This document shows, piece after piece, positions 16,647-25,235 of a stretch of 64,000 nucleotides of DNA. This DNA is from Rhizobium lusitanum. Lineage in GTDB: Bacteria > Pseudomonadota > Alphaproteobacteria > Rhizobiales > Rhizobiaceae. The stretch spans positions 248,001-312,000 of the forward strand of contig NZ_CP050304.1 of the NCBI RefSeq assembly GCF_014189535.1, read 5' to 3'. The notes beneath the pieces are model-generated. The model searched no databases. It was not told where the DNA came from and was given only the letters and a program-made list of their open reading frames with translations. Made by a program: the position numbers and the translations under genes. Position 1 is the stretch's first letter; the number at the start of each line of letters is the position of its first letter.

Positions 16647-17741
16647 TTATGCGGCAAACGCCATCTCAACTCTGTTGCGGCCAGACCGCTTCGCGGTGTA
16701 AAGAGCGGCATCGGCGGCCTTCAGCGCCTCAGCCACCTCCGTCCGATGAATATTGGTTGCGCTCGCGCCAGCACTTATTGTCACGGATACCCCGCCTGCT
16801 TGGCTCGTGACGATATTTGCCTCTACACGCAACCGTATTTTTTCTGCGACGGCTGCAGCTTTCTGACTTCCCAAACCGGGCAACAGAACTGCAATCTCCT
16901 CGCCGCCAAATCGAGCGACGATGTCCGCCTTGCGGACTGACGCCGCGATGATGGAGGCAACGTTCATCAACACGGTGTCACCCGTATCATGGCCGAATGT
17001 ATCATTCACCGCTTTGAAATGATCGATGTCGATCATAATGACGGAGTATTCGCCGTTCGGGTTGTGTCCCAGAGAAAGAGCTAACGCAGCTTTGGCATCA
17101 AATGCGCGTCTATTGACCAACTTGGTCAATGGATCGACTGCAGCATCATGCTCAAGCGCTCGGAACAGCCTCATACGCTTTCCTTCATTCGAGAGGAAAT
17201 CATGCAGCAGAAAAATTCCAATCGGATTGGCGATCATTATCAGCATAACCGCATGATAGTTGAAGGACGCCACCGAAAGATGGGGCAGCGCCAGTACGGA
17301 AACGGTCGACATTGTGGCGGCGGCACTGAGAGCGGCAGGGCGTCCGAGCCGCTGCCTGAAAAAGCGATTGGGAATCATACCGACAGCAATTCCGGCAGCA
17401 GCGGTCACAGAGATGCTGATGAGGCCCGCATAAACCCCTGCTCCTCCAAGCCAAATCCTGTAACCACCGAGTACGATGGCTGTGATCATTGCACCGGCTA
17501 GCCCAGAGAAGGTGTAGGCGAGCGCAAGGATCGGAACGCGCCCATCGTAAAACACACCTGGCGCAAAAATGACCGGGTCATTCATGGAAAGGATACCGGC
17601 AGCCGCGAAAAGGAATCCAACGCCGATATTGCCGGCGACGGCCCCCGTGGTGGCCTGGATCACCCGGGAATATCCAAGGATCACGAGAGCTGACATGGCC
17701 AAGCTTCGACATAGCCCTATCAGCAGCGTGCTTTCATCCAT
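16647..17741 (-). CDS. Membrane diguanylate cyclase (GGDEF)
   Basis: 364 aa. Residues 1 to about 190 contain five or six hydrophobic helices of the 5TMR-LYT sensor type. The GGDEF domain starts near 205 (DPLTKLVNRRAFD) and has the active-site variant GGEEI, which is catalytically competent in known enzymes. RKAD, placed five residues before it, fits the RxxD inhibitory site, so product feedback is likely. It makes cyclic di-GMP from GTP. A degenerate EAL fragment lies 3.4 kb away but is not linked. Confidence 0.9.
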   Translation of the reverse strand: MDESTLLIGLCRSLAMSALVILGYSRVIQATTGAVAGNIGVGFLFAAAGILSMNDPVIFAPGVFYDGRVPILALAYTFSGLAGAMITAIVLGGYRIWLGGAGVYAGLISISVTAAAGIAVGMIPNRFFRQRLGRPAALSAAATMSTVSVLALPHLSVASFNYHAVMLIMIANPIGIFLLHDFLSNEGKRMRLFRALEHDAAVDPLTKLVNRRAFDAKAALALSLGHNPNGEYSVIMIDIDHFKAVNDTFGHDTGDTVLMNVASIIAASVRKADIVARFGGEEIAVLLPGLGSQKAAAVAEKIRLRVEANIVTSQAGGVSVTISAGASATNIHRTEVAEALKAADAALYTAKRSGRNRVEMAFAA

Positions 17742-17891
17742 TCGTTTGTACCTCGCCTTTTCCCGTTCGAAAATGACAGGGCTGGCCTAAGGGAGGATGA
17801 AGAACAATCGCGGATTATTGGATTTCACATCTAGATGCAGTAATTGGCTGCGATATCCCGAGTTGCGCAGGCCCGCGTGAACGCCAACTGA

Positions 17892-18227
17892 ATGGCGTCT
17901 TCAGCATTGGTTCGAATAACCTTTGCTCCCAGTGGTGCCGAAGATACAGGTGCGCTTGCGACCGGCCTGCGCTTCTATTCGCTGTATCGCAACATTCGGG
18001 GCGCCGGCATTCGCCAGTCGGGGCACGGCAATACCGCCGGCATAAGCCAGAACAGTCACGGCGATCTCGGTATCAGCGAGCAGCATGGTAACGGCCATTC
18101 CGCCATCCTTCGGCAGAATGGCAACGACAATGCTTACGGCGTTTTCCAGTTCGGTAGAGATACCAGCGCCAATGTCGAGCAGAACGGCGATGGCGGTAGC
18201 GGCGCCACCTTCAGCTATGGCTGGTGA
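17892..18227 (+). CDS. Curlin-repeat protein without recognisable signal peptide
   Basis: 111 aa. Residues about 35-105 form four to five imperfect curlin repeats of the Q-x-G-x-x-N type (IRQSGHGNTAGISQNSHGDL, ISEQHGNGHSAILRQNGNDN, VEQNGDGGS). Curlin subunits such as CsgA/CsgB are exported and polymerise into amyloid fibres. Here the N-terminus (MASSALVRITFAPSG) has no signal peptide, and no csgEFG genes are nearby. The start may lie elsewhere or the gene may be 5'-truncated. The repeat assignment is firm, function is not. Confidence 0.65.
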   Translation: MASSALVRITFAPSGAEDTGALATGLRFYSLYRNIRGAGIRQSGHGNTAGISQNSHGDLGISEQHGNGHSAILRQNGNDNAYGVFQFGRDTSANVEQNGDGGSGATFSYGW

Positions 18228-18299
18228 CAGGGAGATCGCGGGCATCGTTGCGATCCTCAGCAGCATCTCGCCGAGCTTTGCAAGGTCGTCCAGATACGG

Positions 18300-18325
18300 A
18301 AAAGCCCGGCACGATGGCCGGGCTT
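18300..18325 (-). terminator. Rho-independent terminator of PRC-barrel gene
   Basis: Reverse strand AAGCCCGGC / GCCGGGCTT with TTTT, 22 nt after the stop of the gene at 18348-18644. Confidence 0.85.
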
Positions 18326-18347
18326 CGATGCTCGTGGGCTTGGACGG

Positions 18348-18644
18348 CTAGTCTTTGTGCTCGGGCATTTCCTTGAGCTCATCCTTCGTCCAGTTTGTGA
18401 CGGCATGGATGTCGCCATCCCCGTCGCGCATGAATTCCAAATCGGTCAGCGCAACGCTGACAGGCTTTGCTCCGATGCCAAGGAAGCCGCCTACGTCGAT
18501 GATTGCGGTGCCGCCTGCGCCGGAGCCGTGAATGTGATCCAGTTTGCCGACCTTGTGGTCGTCGGCGCCATAAATGGTCGCGCCTTCAAGCACGGCAGGC
18601 GTCAGTTCGATCGTGGCGAGACGAACATGATTTGTATGATCCAT
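18348..18644 (-). CDS. PRC-barrel domain protein (cytoplasmic)
   Basis: 98 aa from the ATG at 18644, selected by the AAGGAGG upstream; an earlier ATG at 18734 is unsupported. The PRC-barrel spans about residues 18-80 (LEGATIYGADDHKVGKLDHI, VGGFLGIGAKPVSVAL), and the C-terminus is charged. No signal peptide, unlike the PRC protein at 14007. An EcfG-like promoter lies 32-57 nt upstream and a terminator follows, consistent with a stress-induced single gene. Confidence 0.9.
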   Translation of the reverse strand: MDHTNHVRLATIELTPAVLEGATIYGADDHKVGKLDHIHGSGAGGTAIIDVGGFLGIGAKPVSVALTDLEFMRDGDGDIHAVTNWTKDELKEMPEHKD

Positions 18645-18675
18645 TGGTGATCCTCCTTGTTTCCTGAAAAGAGGT

Positions 18676-18701
18676 AACCCGAAGCGAACGAGGTTTGTTC
18701 C
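18676..18701 (-). promoter_or_regulatory. EcfG/RpoE2-like promoter of PRC-barrel gene
   Basis: Reverse strand GGAAC (18697-18701), 19 nt, TT (18676-18677), with the start point predicted about 25 nt before the start codon. Confidence 0.6.
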
Positions 18702-19072
18702 GTCTCCATGCTGACAAGCGATGTCACTTTCCATTTAACTGCCAAGCGACACCAAGATCTAGTGCATGGGCTGGAGACCTTTGGGTTCGGACGACATGCT
18801 TGACGTAAGTTTCGTGCGCCAATGTTCCAGGCGCGAGAAATTTTACCGGCATGAAGCTGGCCCCCCAAGATCAAGAACAAGAACAAGCGTGCCAGCCGGT
18901 TCAGCGCTCCCTACGTGTCACGATAGTGCAAACAGGTGACAACGACCGCAACTTCCGCTGATTTTCGTCGGCGATCGGAGGGCGTTGTGAACCTCCTGGC
19001 TGTCGTCAAAACGCCTTGGAATCTCGCAGTGGCAGGAGCGTGCGATATAAATCCCAGCGTGGTGGAACGAAA

Positions 19073-19292
19073 TATGGACATCGAAGAGATATTGTACATT
19101 CAGGGATGTGGCATGCGCGATCGTATCCTTGGTCTGACACCTGCAGAAAACCCCGTATTGCAGCAGCGGTTACGCACCCCGGAACACCGTTCAGATCTTG
19201 TTTCGGCGTGGGAGTTTGGCTGGGCGATAGAAGATGCTATCCGCCGTACGAGATTGCCCATTACTGAACTGAGTCTGGTTGGCGCCTGCTAA
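19073..19292 (+). CDS. Small hypothetical protein, possibly Rmf/CrpP-like
   Basis: 72 aa from the ATG at 19073 (a longer reading from 18936 is possible). The pattern G-x3-R...ENP...PEHRSDLVSAWEFGWAIEDA, with Trp and Gly near the end, recalls the ribosome-modulation-factor-like fold seen in small rhizobial proteins. That family link is an inference from pattern only. No strong ribosome binding site is seen. Confidence 0.5.
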
Positions 19293-19559
19293 ACTATCTC
19301 CATGACCAGCACCATCACGGACGTGCTCCTAACTTCGTATCACCACGGAGGCGTCACGATATCCAGGATCGAACAATGTGGATCAGCACCGAGGGCTCAC
19401 CCCTCAATGTTCCCGCGCAAGGCACTGAAATAGAAATGCAAAATTGGAACCGTCCGGGGTTATGATCGGCGCTGACGTTGACCCTGTGCAGGTCACCAAT
19501 TTGCTCGCAAAGTCACGCACTTGTTGCCTTTCGACTGAGGTCAACCTTCGGTGCTGATT

Positions 19560-19735
19560 TACACCGCAACGCCTTCGCCCGCGGTGCCGGCCTTCGTATC
19601 GACTACTTCTTGCTGAGCCCGTCCCGGCGTGACCGGCTGACAGCGCTGGCGTCGACAGGTTCGCTCGGGCCGGGGACCGCACCAGCGATTACGCGCCCGT
19701 GTGCATTGAACACGTGGTATGCCCCCGCGGAATGA
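19560..19735 (+). pseudogene. C-terminal remnant of exodeoxyribonuclease III
   Basis: GLRIDYFLLSPSRRDRL matches the catalytic-domain end of XthA/ExoIII-type nucleases, and in a shifted frame TSDYAPVCIE matches the S-D-H-x-P motif with the His changed to Tyr. The rest of the gene is missing, so it is a decayed fragment of a base-excision repair nuclease. Confidence 0.6.
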
Positions 19736-19866
19736 TCTGGGTCTAATGTTAGTGCATGCGGAGGTTTCACCGTTTCGAGTAGGTGGGGACCAATTTCATC
19801 TGCGAGCCGTGCCGCCTTGGTGCATACCGTAAACTGATGTAATATCGACGGTCAGAGAGGCGTCCG

Positions 19867-20667
19867 ATGGCATCAAGCTTCCACATACACAATGCAGACG
19901 GGTATGAGCAGCTAATGGGTCGCTGGAGCAAAGAGCTCGCGCCTCGGTTCATTGAGTTTGCTGGAATTTCCGGCGGCGAAAAAATCCTCGATGTTGGTTG
20001 CGGCACGGGCAGCCTGACATTCACTCTCGCCAGTTTTGCGGACCTCAGCGAGATTACGGCGATCGACTATTCCGACATCTTTGTCGAAGAGACCACCCGC
20101 CGAAATTCCGACCCGCGCATAGTAGTCCGCCAGGCAGACGCCTGCGCCCTGCCCTTCGAGGAAGGGACGTTCGATCGGGCGCTGGCGCTGTTGGTGCTCC
20201 ATTTTGTGCCGGAGGCAAGCAAGGCCATTGCCGAGATGCGCCGCGTCGTCAGGCCAGGCGGCGTAGTGGCGGCGGCCGTGTGGGATCATTTCGGCGGCAT
20301 GTCAGGCATGCGTATGGTAATCGACACCGTGGCGGCACTCAGCGACCGCGGCCGTCAGCTCCGTGCACGTTACTGCTTTCAACCGATGACTCAACCAGGC
20401 GAAATGAGCCAGGCTTTCGCAGAGCAGGGTCTCATCAGTGTGAGCGAAACACAATTGATGGTTCGTATGGTCTATCAAGACTTCGATGACTTTTGGGCAC
20501 CGATTGCTGCCGGCGAGGGCCCCTTGGGAAATTATATCGGCTCCTTGGAGGATTCAGAGCGGACGCGGACGGACGCGGCGGTGCGTGACGCTTATGAAGC
20601 AGGTCACCCAGATGGCCCAAGGTCATTTGCAAATATCGCATGGGCATGCCGGGGGCTCGTTCCCTAA
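19867..20667 (+). CDS. SAM-dependent class I methyltransferase
   Basis: 266 aa. Motif I is ILDVGCGTGSLTF (about residues 41-53), followed by ITAIDYS (motif II acidic residue), QADACALPF (motif III region) and FDRALALLVLHF; the Methyltransf_11/25 type. Members methylate small molecules or lipids. GAGAGG lies upstream of the start. It stands alone between gene fragments. Substrate unknown. Confidence 0.87.
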   Translation: MASSFHIHNADGYEQLMGRWSKELAPRFIEFAGISGGEKILDVGCGTGSLTFTLASFADLSEITAIDYSDIFVEETTRRNSDPRIVVRQADACALPFEEGTFDRALALLVLHFVPEASKAIAEMRRVVRPGGVVAAAVWDHFGGMSGMRMVIDTVAALSDRGRQLRARYCFQPMTQPGEMSQAFAEQGLISVSETQLMVRMVYQDFDDFWAPIAAGEGPLGNYIGSLEDSERTRTDAAVRDAYEAGHPDGPRSFANIAWACRGLVP

Positions 20668-20841
20668 ATGCGCGGTTGGCTGCCTTGAACGGGATCGAAT
20701 CGCCGCCTCGTTGATGCGGCTTCAACGCATGTCCGAATGCATTGATATCCCCGAGATTTCAGGCTTCATAAGTCGGATTAAGCAAAAAACTCAACTCGGG
20801 ATCGCTTCTGTTACGTGGAAGGGTGTACATGCCACTCCGCA

Positions 20842-20985
20842 ACAATCATGGGAAACGTCGAAAAACATCCGGCTGGTGTGGCCACCGTTGTGCACAATTT
20901 TGCCCAACAAACAGGAGCTGCAATGGGCGTCGCCATCTTCGGCATGGTGATCGCCGCGCTTCAATCGTTTGAGGCAGACGTGCAT
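20842..20985 (+). pseudogene. Remnant of a DHA2-type MFS transporter
   Basis: About 45 codons (MGNVEKHPAGVATVVHNFAQ then QTGAAMGVAIFGMVIAA) match the last conserved loop and helix of drug exporters of the 14-helix MFS group. No other part is present. Confidence 0.65.
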
Positions 20986-21090
20986 GCGGTGCTCGGCCAC
21001 GTTGGTTTCGCGATCCACGGTAAATGCCAGCGAAATCAACGGTAGCCAAGCAACCGCTCTTGAGGCCGGGATCACGAATGCTGCCGTTCG

Positions 21091-22560
21091 CTAGTCGCTG
21101 CAACCACCGAACCAGGCTCTGCATGCATCAAACAGGCCTTTGGGATCTCCCTCTCCAACCCACGCCACATGCCCATCAGGACGGATCAGTATGGCGGTCG
21201 GCGTCCGGACCGCGCCGATAACGGGAAGCTCGAACACGCCGTCAAATTTCGCATCGACCACCTTGACCCGATTTGTCCATCCCTCGATAGCGAGCGAACC
21301 TGGTTTTCCGAAATTGAGTAGCACTGGCCGCGCATCATGCAGGAGCATGAAGACACGCGTCGGCCCGGCCGCGGTAACGATGTCCAGATCGGGCATTCGG
21401 CGGCCGAGCAACGGGTGCCCCTCGCCAAACTCGTAGCGAATGTCGAGACCGGACATCATCGCGGAGTACCATTTGCGCGCTTCGTCCATTTGCATCACCG
21501 AGGCCATCAATTCGCGCAAGGCATTCGTCCGGTCGTCGCCGCGGTTGAGCGCCGTGAGCGCCAGCGTGTGCTTGAGCAAGGCTGCTCCGACCGGGTGCCG
21601 CTCCGCATGATAGGTGTCCAGCAGGTCGTCCGGCGAGATGCCCTTGACCACCTGCGATAACTTCCAGCCTAGATTGACGGCATCCTGCAAGCCGATGTTC
21701 AACCCCTGCCCGCCGACCGGGGAATGCACATGGGCGGCATCTCCGGCCAGCAATATGCGTCCTTTACGGTAGGAGGCTGCCTGTCGCGCCGCATCGGTAA
21801 ACCGCGAGAGCCAAGTAATATTGTGGACGCCGAAGTCCGATCCGTAAGCGGCGACGAGGGCTTCGCGAAGCTGGTCGTCAGTTGGTTGATCGTCCCGTTC
21901 GAGACGCTGCTCTGTCACGACGCCACGAACGCGATTTTCGTCGTCCAGCCTGCCAATGGCATAGACGCCCCGTTCGCCATGACGCATGCCCAAAGGCGGT
22001 TCGTCTGCCATGTCGGCCTCGAAAATCAGGTAGCTGAGGGCAGGCTCCCATCCCGGGAAGTCGATACCGGCTGTCTTGCGGACGAGACTGCGGCCGCCGT
22101 CGCATCCGACAAGGTATTTCGACCGCAGTATCCGGCCATCGTCCAACGCGATTTCGACGTCAGCGTCTCTCTGCACGAAGCCCGTTATCTCGCAGCCGCG
22201 ATAGACATGCACCGGCAGCTCGGAGATCCAGTCGGCAAGGCCGCGCTCAATCCTTTCCTGCCACAGCGCTAGGGTGTAGTTGTGGCGGGTCTGGCGGTCG
22301 CTGGCGTCGAGAACGACACCGGCAAACGGCACGACGTAGTGCTTTTTCCCCTGCGCGATGAAATGGTCGGCGAGGCCGCGCTGGTCGAGCACTTCGATCG
22401 ATCGCGGATGCAGTCCGCTTGCCCGTGAGCCCTCAACGTCCTGGTTTATACGCCGCTCGACTATTGCGACATCGACGCTCGCAAGAGCCAATTCACCAGC
22501 CATCATCAGCCCCGTTGGGCCGCCTCCGGCAATAATCACTTCATGTTCGAACACCTGCAT
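21091..22560 (-). CDS. FAD-binding aromatic monooxygenase
   Basis: 489 aa. Class A flavoprotein hydroxylase motifs: GGGPTGLMMAGELALASVDV near the N-terminus (FAD), YLVGCDGGRSLVRK (the DG motif) and RILLAGDAAHVHSPVGGQG (second FAD motif). A C-terminal thioredoxin-like region (VGEGDPKGLFDACRAWFGG) is present as in phenol- and polyketide-type hydroxylases; the layout also resembles rifampicin monooxygenases. It would use NAD(P)H and O2 to hydroxylate an aromatic ring. The gene is intact and without metabolic neighbours, so the substrate is unknown. Confidence 0.87.
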   Translation of the reverse strand: MQVFEHEVIIAGGGPTGLMMAGELALASVDVAIVERRINQDVEGSRASGLHPRSIEVLDQRGLADHFIAQGKKHYVVPFAGVVLDASDRQTRHNYTLALWQERIERGLADWISELPVHVYRGCEITGFVQRDADVEIALDDGRILRSKYLVGCDGGRSLVRKTAGIDFPGWEPALSYLIFEADMADEPPLGMRHGERGVYAIGRLDDENRVRGVVTEQRLERDDQPTDDQLREALVAAYGSDFGVHNITWLSRFTDAARQAASYRKGRILLAGDAAHVHSPVGGQGLNIGLQDAVNLGWKLSQVVKGISPDDLLDTYHAERHPVGAALLKHTLALTALNRGDDRTNALRELMASVMQMDEARKWYSAMMSGLDIRYEFGEGHPLLGRRMPDLDIVTAAGPTRVFMLLHDARPVLLNFGKPGSLAIEGWTNRVKVVDAKFDGVFELPVIGAVRTPTAILIRPDGHVAWVGEGDPKGLFDACRAWFGGCSD

Positions 22561-22929
22561 TTGCCACCTCGCAGATTCAGTAGGGCCTGTCTTTTACCAG
22601 GTGGCGGGGGCCTTGAAGCAAGAGGCTTGCGCATCATATTTCTGTCGTGACGGGGCAGCGTCGATTATTGCGCAATCATCGTTCAAGAGGCACCGAGTGT
22701 TGAGACGCAACAGCGACCGCCACCCTTGAGCGTCGCCAAGGCGCAAGCGTTGTTATTGCTTCTGAGGGATGAAGGCGGTGCTTTTGGGGCGCAGCGATCA
22801 AGGGTGTTAATCGGCAGCGAACCCTGCCGCCAGCGGATTTTGTATTAAGCACCCGATAATACTCTCGCGAGATTGTGAATTTTCGCGGGCCGAAGCTTAC
22901 TGGGATGGAATGGCACCTCGCAGGTGCAT
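22561..22929 (+). other. Intergenic stretch without a supported gene
   Basis: About 370 bp between the monooxygenase start and the binding-protein terminator. It holds the monooxygenase promoter region. No frame looks protein-like. Confidence 0.5.
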
Positions 22930-22961
22930 TTTGGCCGCCTCCGGTCTTTGCCGGAAGCGGC
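22930..22961 (-). terminator. Probable terminator of the ABC binding-protein gene
   Basis: Hairpin GCCGCTTCCGG / CCGGAGGCGGC (one G-U pair) located 15 nt after the stop on the reverse strand, followed by CAAAAT rather than a T-run. Confidence 0.55.
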
Positions 22962-22975
22962 GTAGCACAGCCAGC

Positions 22976-23989
22976 TTATTTGGCGGCCTTGACGAACTCC
23001 GTCGTGTAGGTCTTCGACAGGTCGATCGACTTACCCTGAACGTTCTTCGAAAACGCTGAAAGAACGGCAAGAACGGTCTTCGGACCATCTTCAGGCATGA
23101 CGCCATCGGGCGTGAACATCGCCTTGCCGTTTTCAAGCGCTTTCACATAGCCTTCCTTGTCGCCGATGTAGAAATCCTTTGGCATCTTGTCGGCGATTTC
23201 GGCGGCGGAATGGGTGTTGATGAAATGCAGCGTCTTGACGAAGGCGTTGGCGAGCTTCTGGGTCTCCGCCTTGTGATCATTGATCCACGACGTCTGCATA
23301 TAGAGAGAGGCTGCCGGATAGGTGCCGCCGAGCACTGCCTTGGTGCCGGCCATCGTACGCATATCGATCAGGACCTTGGCTTCGCCGGTCTTCAGCAGAT
23401 GCGAGATCGTCGGCTCAGTGGTCATCCCAGCCTGAATGGCATCCTGCTGCAAGGCGGCTATGAAAGTCTGGCCGGCGCCGACCGGAACCGAGGTGAAATC
23501 GCTTAGCTTCAGGCCGTTTTTGACCGCCAGATACTGCGTCAGGAAATTGGTCGACGAGCCGAGACCCGTGACGCCAAGGCTCTTACCCTTGAAATCAGCC
23601 GGCGACTTGATCTCGGGATGTTTGCTGGACACCAGCTCCACTTCGCCGGGCGCCTGGCTGAATTGCACGACGGACTCTACAAACTTACCCTTGCCTTGAA
23701 GATCGATGCAGTGATCATAGAAACCGACGACACCCTGGACCGCGCCGGCAAGCATTTCGTTTTCCGCGTCCACGCCGGCGGGCTCATTGAGAAGCTCGAC
23801 CGTGAGACCCTCGTCCTTGAAGTAACCCAGCGATTCAGCAAGCTTGGCCGGCAGATAGATCTGCTTTTCATAGCCGCCGACCATGATGGAGATCTTGTCG
23901 GCTGCCTGTGCCGCCGTCGCCCCGAGCGAGACCGCCGCCATCGCAAGGGAAAGGGCCGCGGAATAAAAGAGAATGCCTGTCGAACGCAT
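22976..23989 (-). CDS. ABC transporter substrate-binding protein, NMT1/SsuA-like
   Basis: 337 aa. Signal peptide ending TAAQAA, then a periplasmic type II binding fold: KISIMVGGYEKQIYLPAKLAE, LGYFKDEGLTVELL, and FKGKSLGVTGLGSSTNFLTQ are typical for the nitrate/sulfonate/taurine/thiamine-precursor group. No permease or ATPase gene is adjacent, so the protein is either an orphan that uses a transporter elsewhere or the rest of the operon has been lost. A hairpin follows the gene. Confidence 0.88.
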   Translation of the reverse strand: MRSTGILFYSAALSLAMAAVSLGATAAQAADKISIMVGGYEKQIYLPAKLAESLGYFKDEGLTVELLNEPAGVDAENEMLAGAVQGVVGFYDHCIDLQGKGKFVESVVQFSQAPGEVELVSSKHPEIKSPADFKGKSLGVTGLGSSTNFLTQYLAVKNGLKLSDFTSVPVGAGQTFIAALQQDAIQAGMTTEPTISHLLKTGEAKVLIDMRTMAGTKAVLGGTYPAASLYMQTSWINDHKAETQKLANAFVKTLHFINTHSAAEIADKMPKDFYIGDKEGYVKALENGKAMFTPDGVMPEDGPKTVLAVLSAFSKNVQGKSIDLSKTYTTEFVKAAK

Positions 23990-24368
23990 TGATGTCTCCT
24001 CCCGTTAACTGCCGGCGGCACTTGAACACCACAAGGCAGACGCTTCCTCCTGAAGCGAGAAAGACTTGCACCAGCAACCTTTCAGTGAGCTGAAGGGATG
24101 CCGACAGCTCTTCATTCGCATGACACGATTTTACTTTCAGGAGATATCGATGATGTCCGAAGACGTCGATTGCGGTCGGGATTGATGCCATTGCAGTCCT
24201 GCGGATCGCTTCATGCACAGACGAAGCGATCTGCATTAATTGAATGCCCCGAGGCCATGAAGGGTCGCCGATGCATCACACTTTTCACCGGCAGATTTCG
24301 CCAACGACGTCATCGCTATTCCCGTATTAAGCCTGCACGACATCGCCGATCATGAAGTGCGCAGCGCC
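23990..24368 (+). other. Intergenic stretch without a supported gene
   Basis: 379 bp between the binding-protein start and the mipA stop. It holds the binding-protein promoter region; GGAGGAG lies directly before that start codon. No coding signal seen. Confidence 0.5.
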
Positions 24369-25235
24369 TCAAAAATTGAGGTTGAAGGTTCTGTTGAGGG
24401 TAAAGCCGATAATATTCTGGTCGGGTGAGCCGAACCGCGAGGTGATCGGGCTGTCGGCGGCGTCGCCCACTAGACGGTTATATTTCTCATAGACCTGCAC
24501 GCTCCATTGAGGCGTGATCGTATAGGTCGCCGCCACCGTGAAGCCGACCGATTTCAGGCCGCCGGCCGCGTCGAAGGCGCTGACATGACCGTTTCTTGCG
24601 GCTTGACCCGCCGAGATGCCAAAGTTGCTGCGCATGTAGGTGGTGTCTGCCAGCGACATGCGTGGCCCCGCCGACAGGACCAGCTTGTCGCCAACCGGCT
24701 GAAACCAATCAAGCGCCAGATCGGCGACCAGACCGTCGCCGCCCCAAAGGGACTGGCGTACTTCCGTCCGCAACCGAAGCTGATTTTCCATCAGCCAATA
24801 TTGTGCGAAGCCGCCGGCATCGAAATTCCAGCGCACCCTGCGCTGGCTCTGTATATGCAGATTGTTGAGGTCCAGGCGATCGTCCCTCAAGCCGACGACG
24901 GGGCCGATTTCAAGGCTACCGAGGTCGAAGAGCGTATAGTCGAAATTGTCGTCCGGAGCGCTGTATTCAGGGGACTCACCGAGGCGATAAAAGTCGAAAG
25001 ACGGAAGGGCACCGAAGGTATAGCGCTTCGAGCCTTCGTAGCTCGGCCCATACTCCACCGTAGTGCCGAGCGTCACGACCCAAGTGTCCGAAGGAGATTT
25101 AGCCGCCTGCTGCGCCATGACGGGTGTCGTCGGCAGGGCGGTAAATGCCAGCAAGAAGACCGTCGTGTCCAAGTGCAGGTTTAGACACATGGGTCGGCTT
25201 ATGGAGAATACGTTGCAGCGCATGTCAGCCTTCAT
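24369..25235 (-). CDS. MipA/OmpV-family outer-membrane protein
   Basis: 288 aa (or 273 from the ATG at 25190). A hydrophobic signal segment ends at PVMAQQ; the body is a beta barrel with GTTVEYGPSYEGSKRYTFGA, the MipA signature, and ends in Phe (NRTFNLNF). In other bacteria MipA-type proteins act as scaffolds or are induced with antibiotic efflux. Its first ATG overlaps the stop of the sensor kinase gene (ATGA), so it is translated with the two-component system, which suggests a shared envelope-stress function with the RND pump upstream. Confidence 0.88.
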   Translation of the reverse strand: MKADMRCNVFSISRPMCLNLHLDTTVFLLAFTALPTTPVMAQQAAKSPSDTWVVTLGTTVEYGPSYEGSKRYTFGALPSFDFYRLGESPEYSAPDDNFDYTLFDLGSLEIGPVVGLRDDRLDLNNLHIQSQRRVRWNFDAGGFAQYWLMENQLRLRTEVRQSLWGGDGLVADLALDWFQPVGDKLVLSAGPRMSLADTTYMRSNFGISAGQAARNGHVSAFDAAGGLKSVGFTVAATYTITPQWSVQVYEKYNRLVGDAADSPITSRFGSPDQNIIGFTLNRTFNLNF

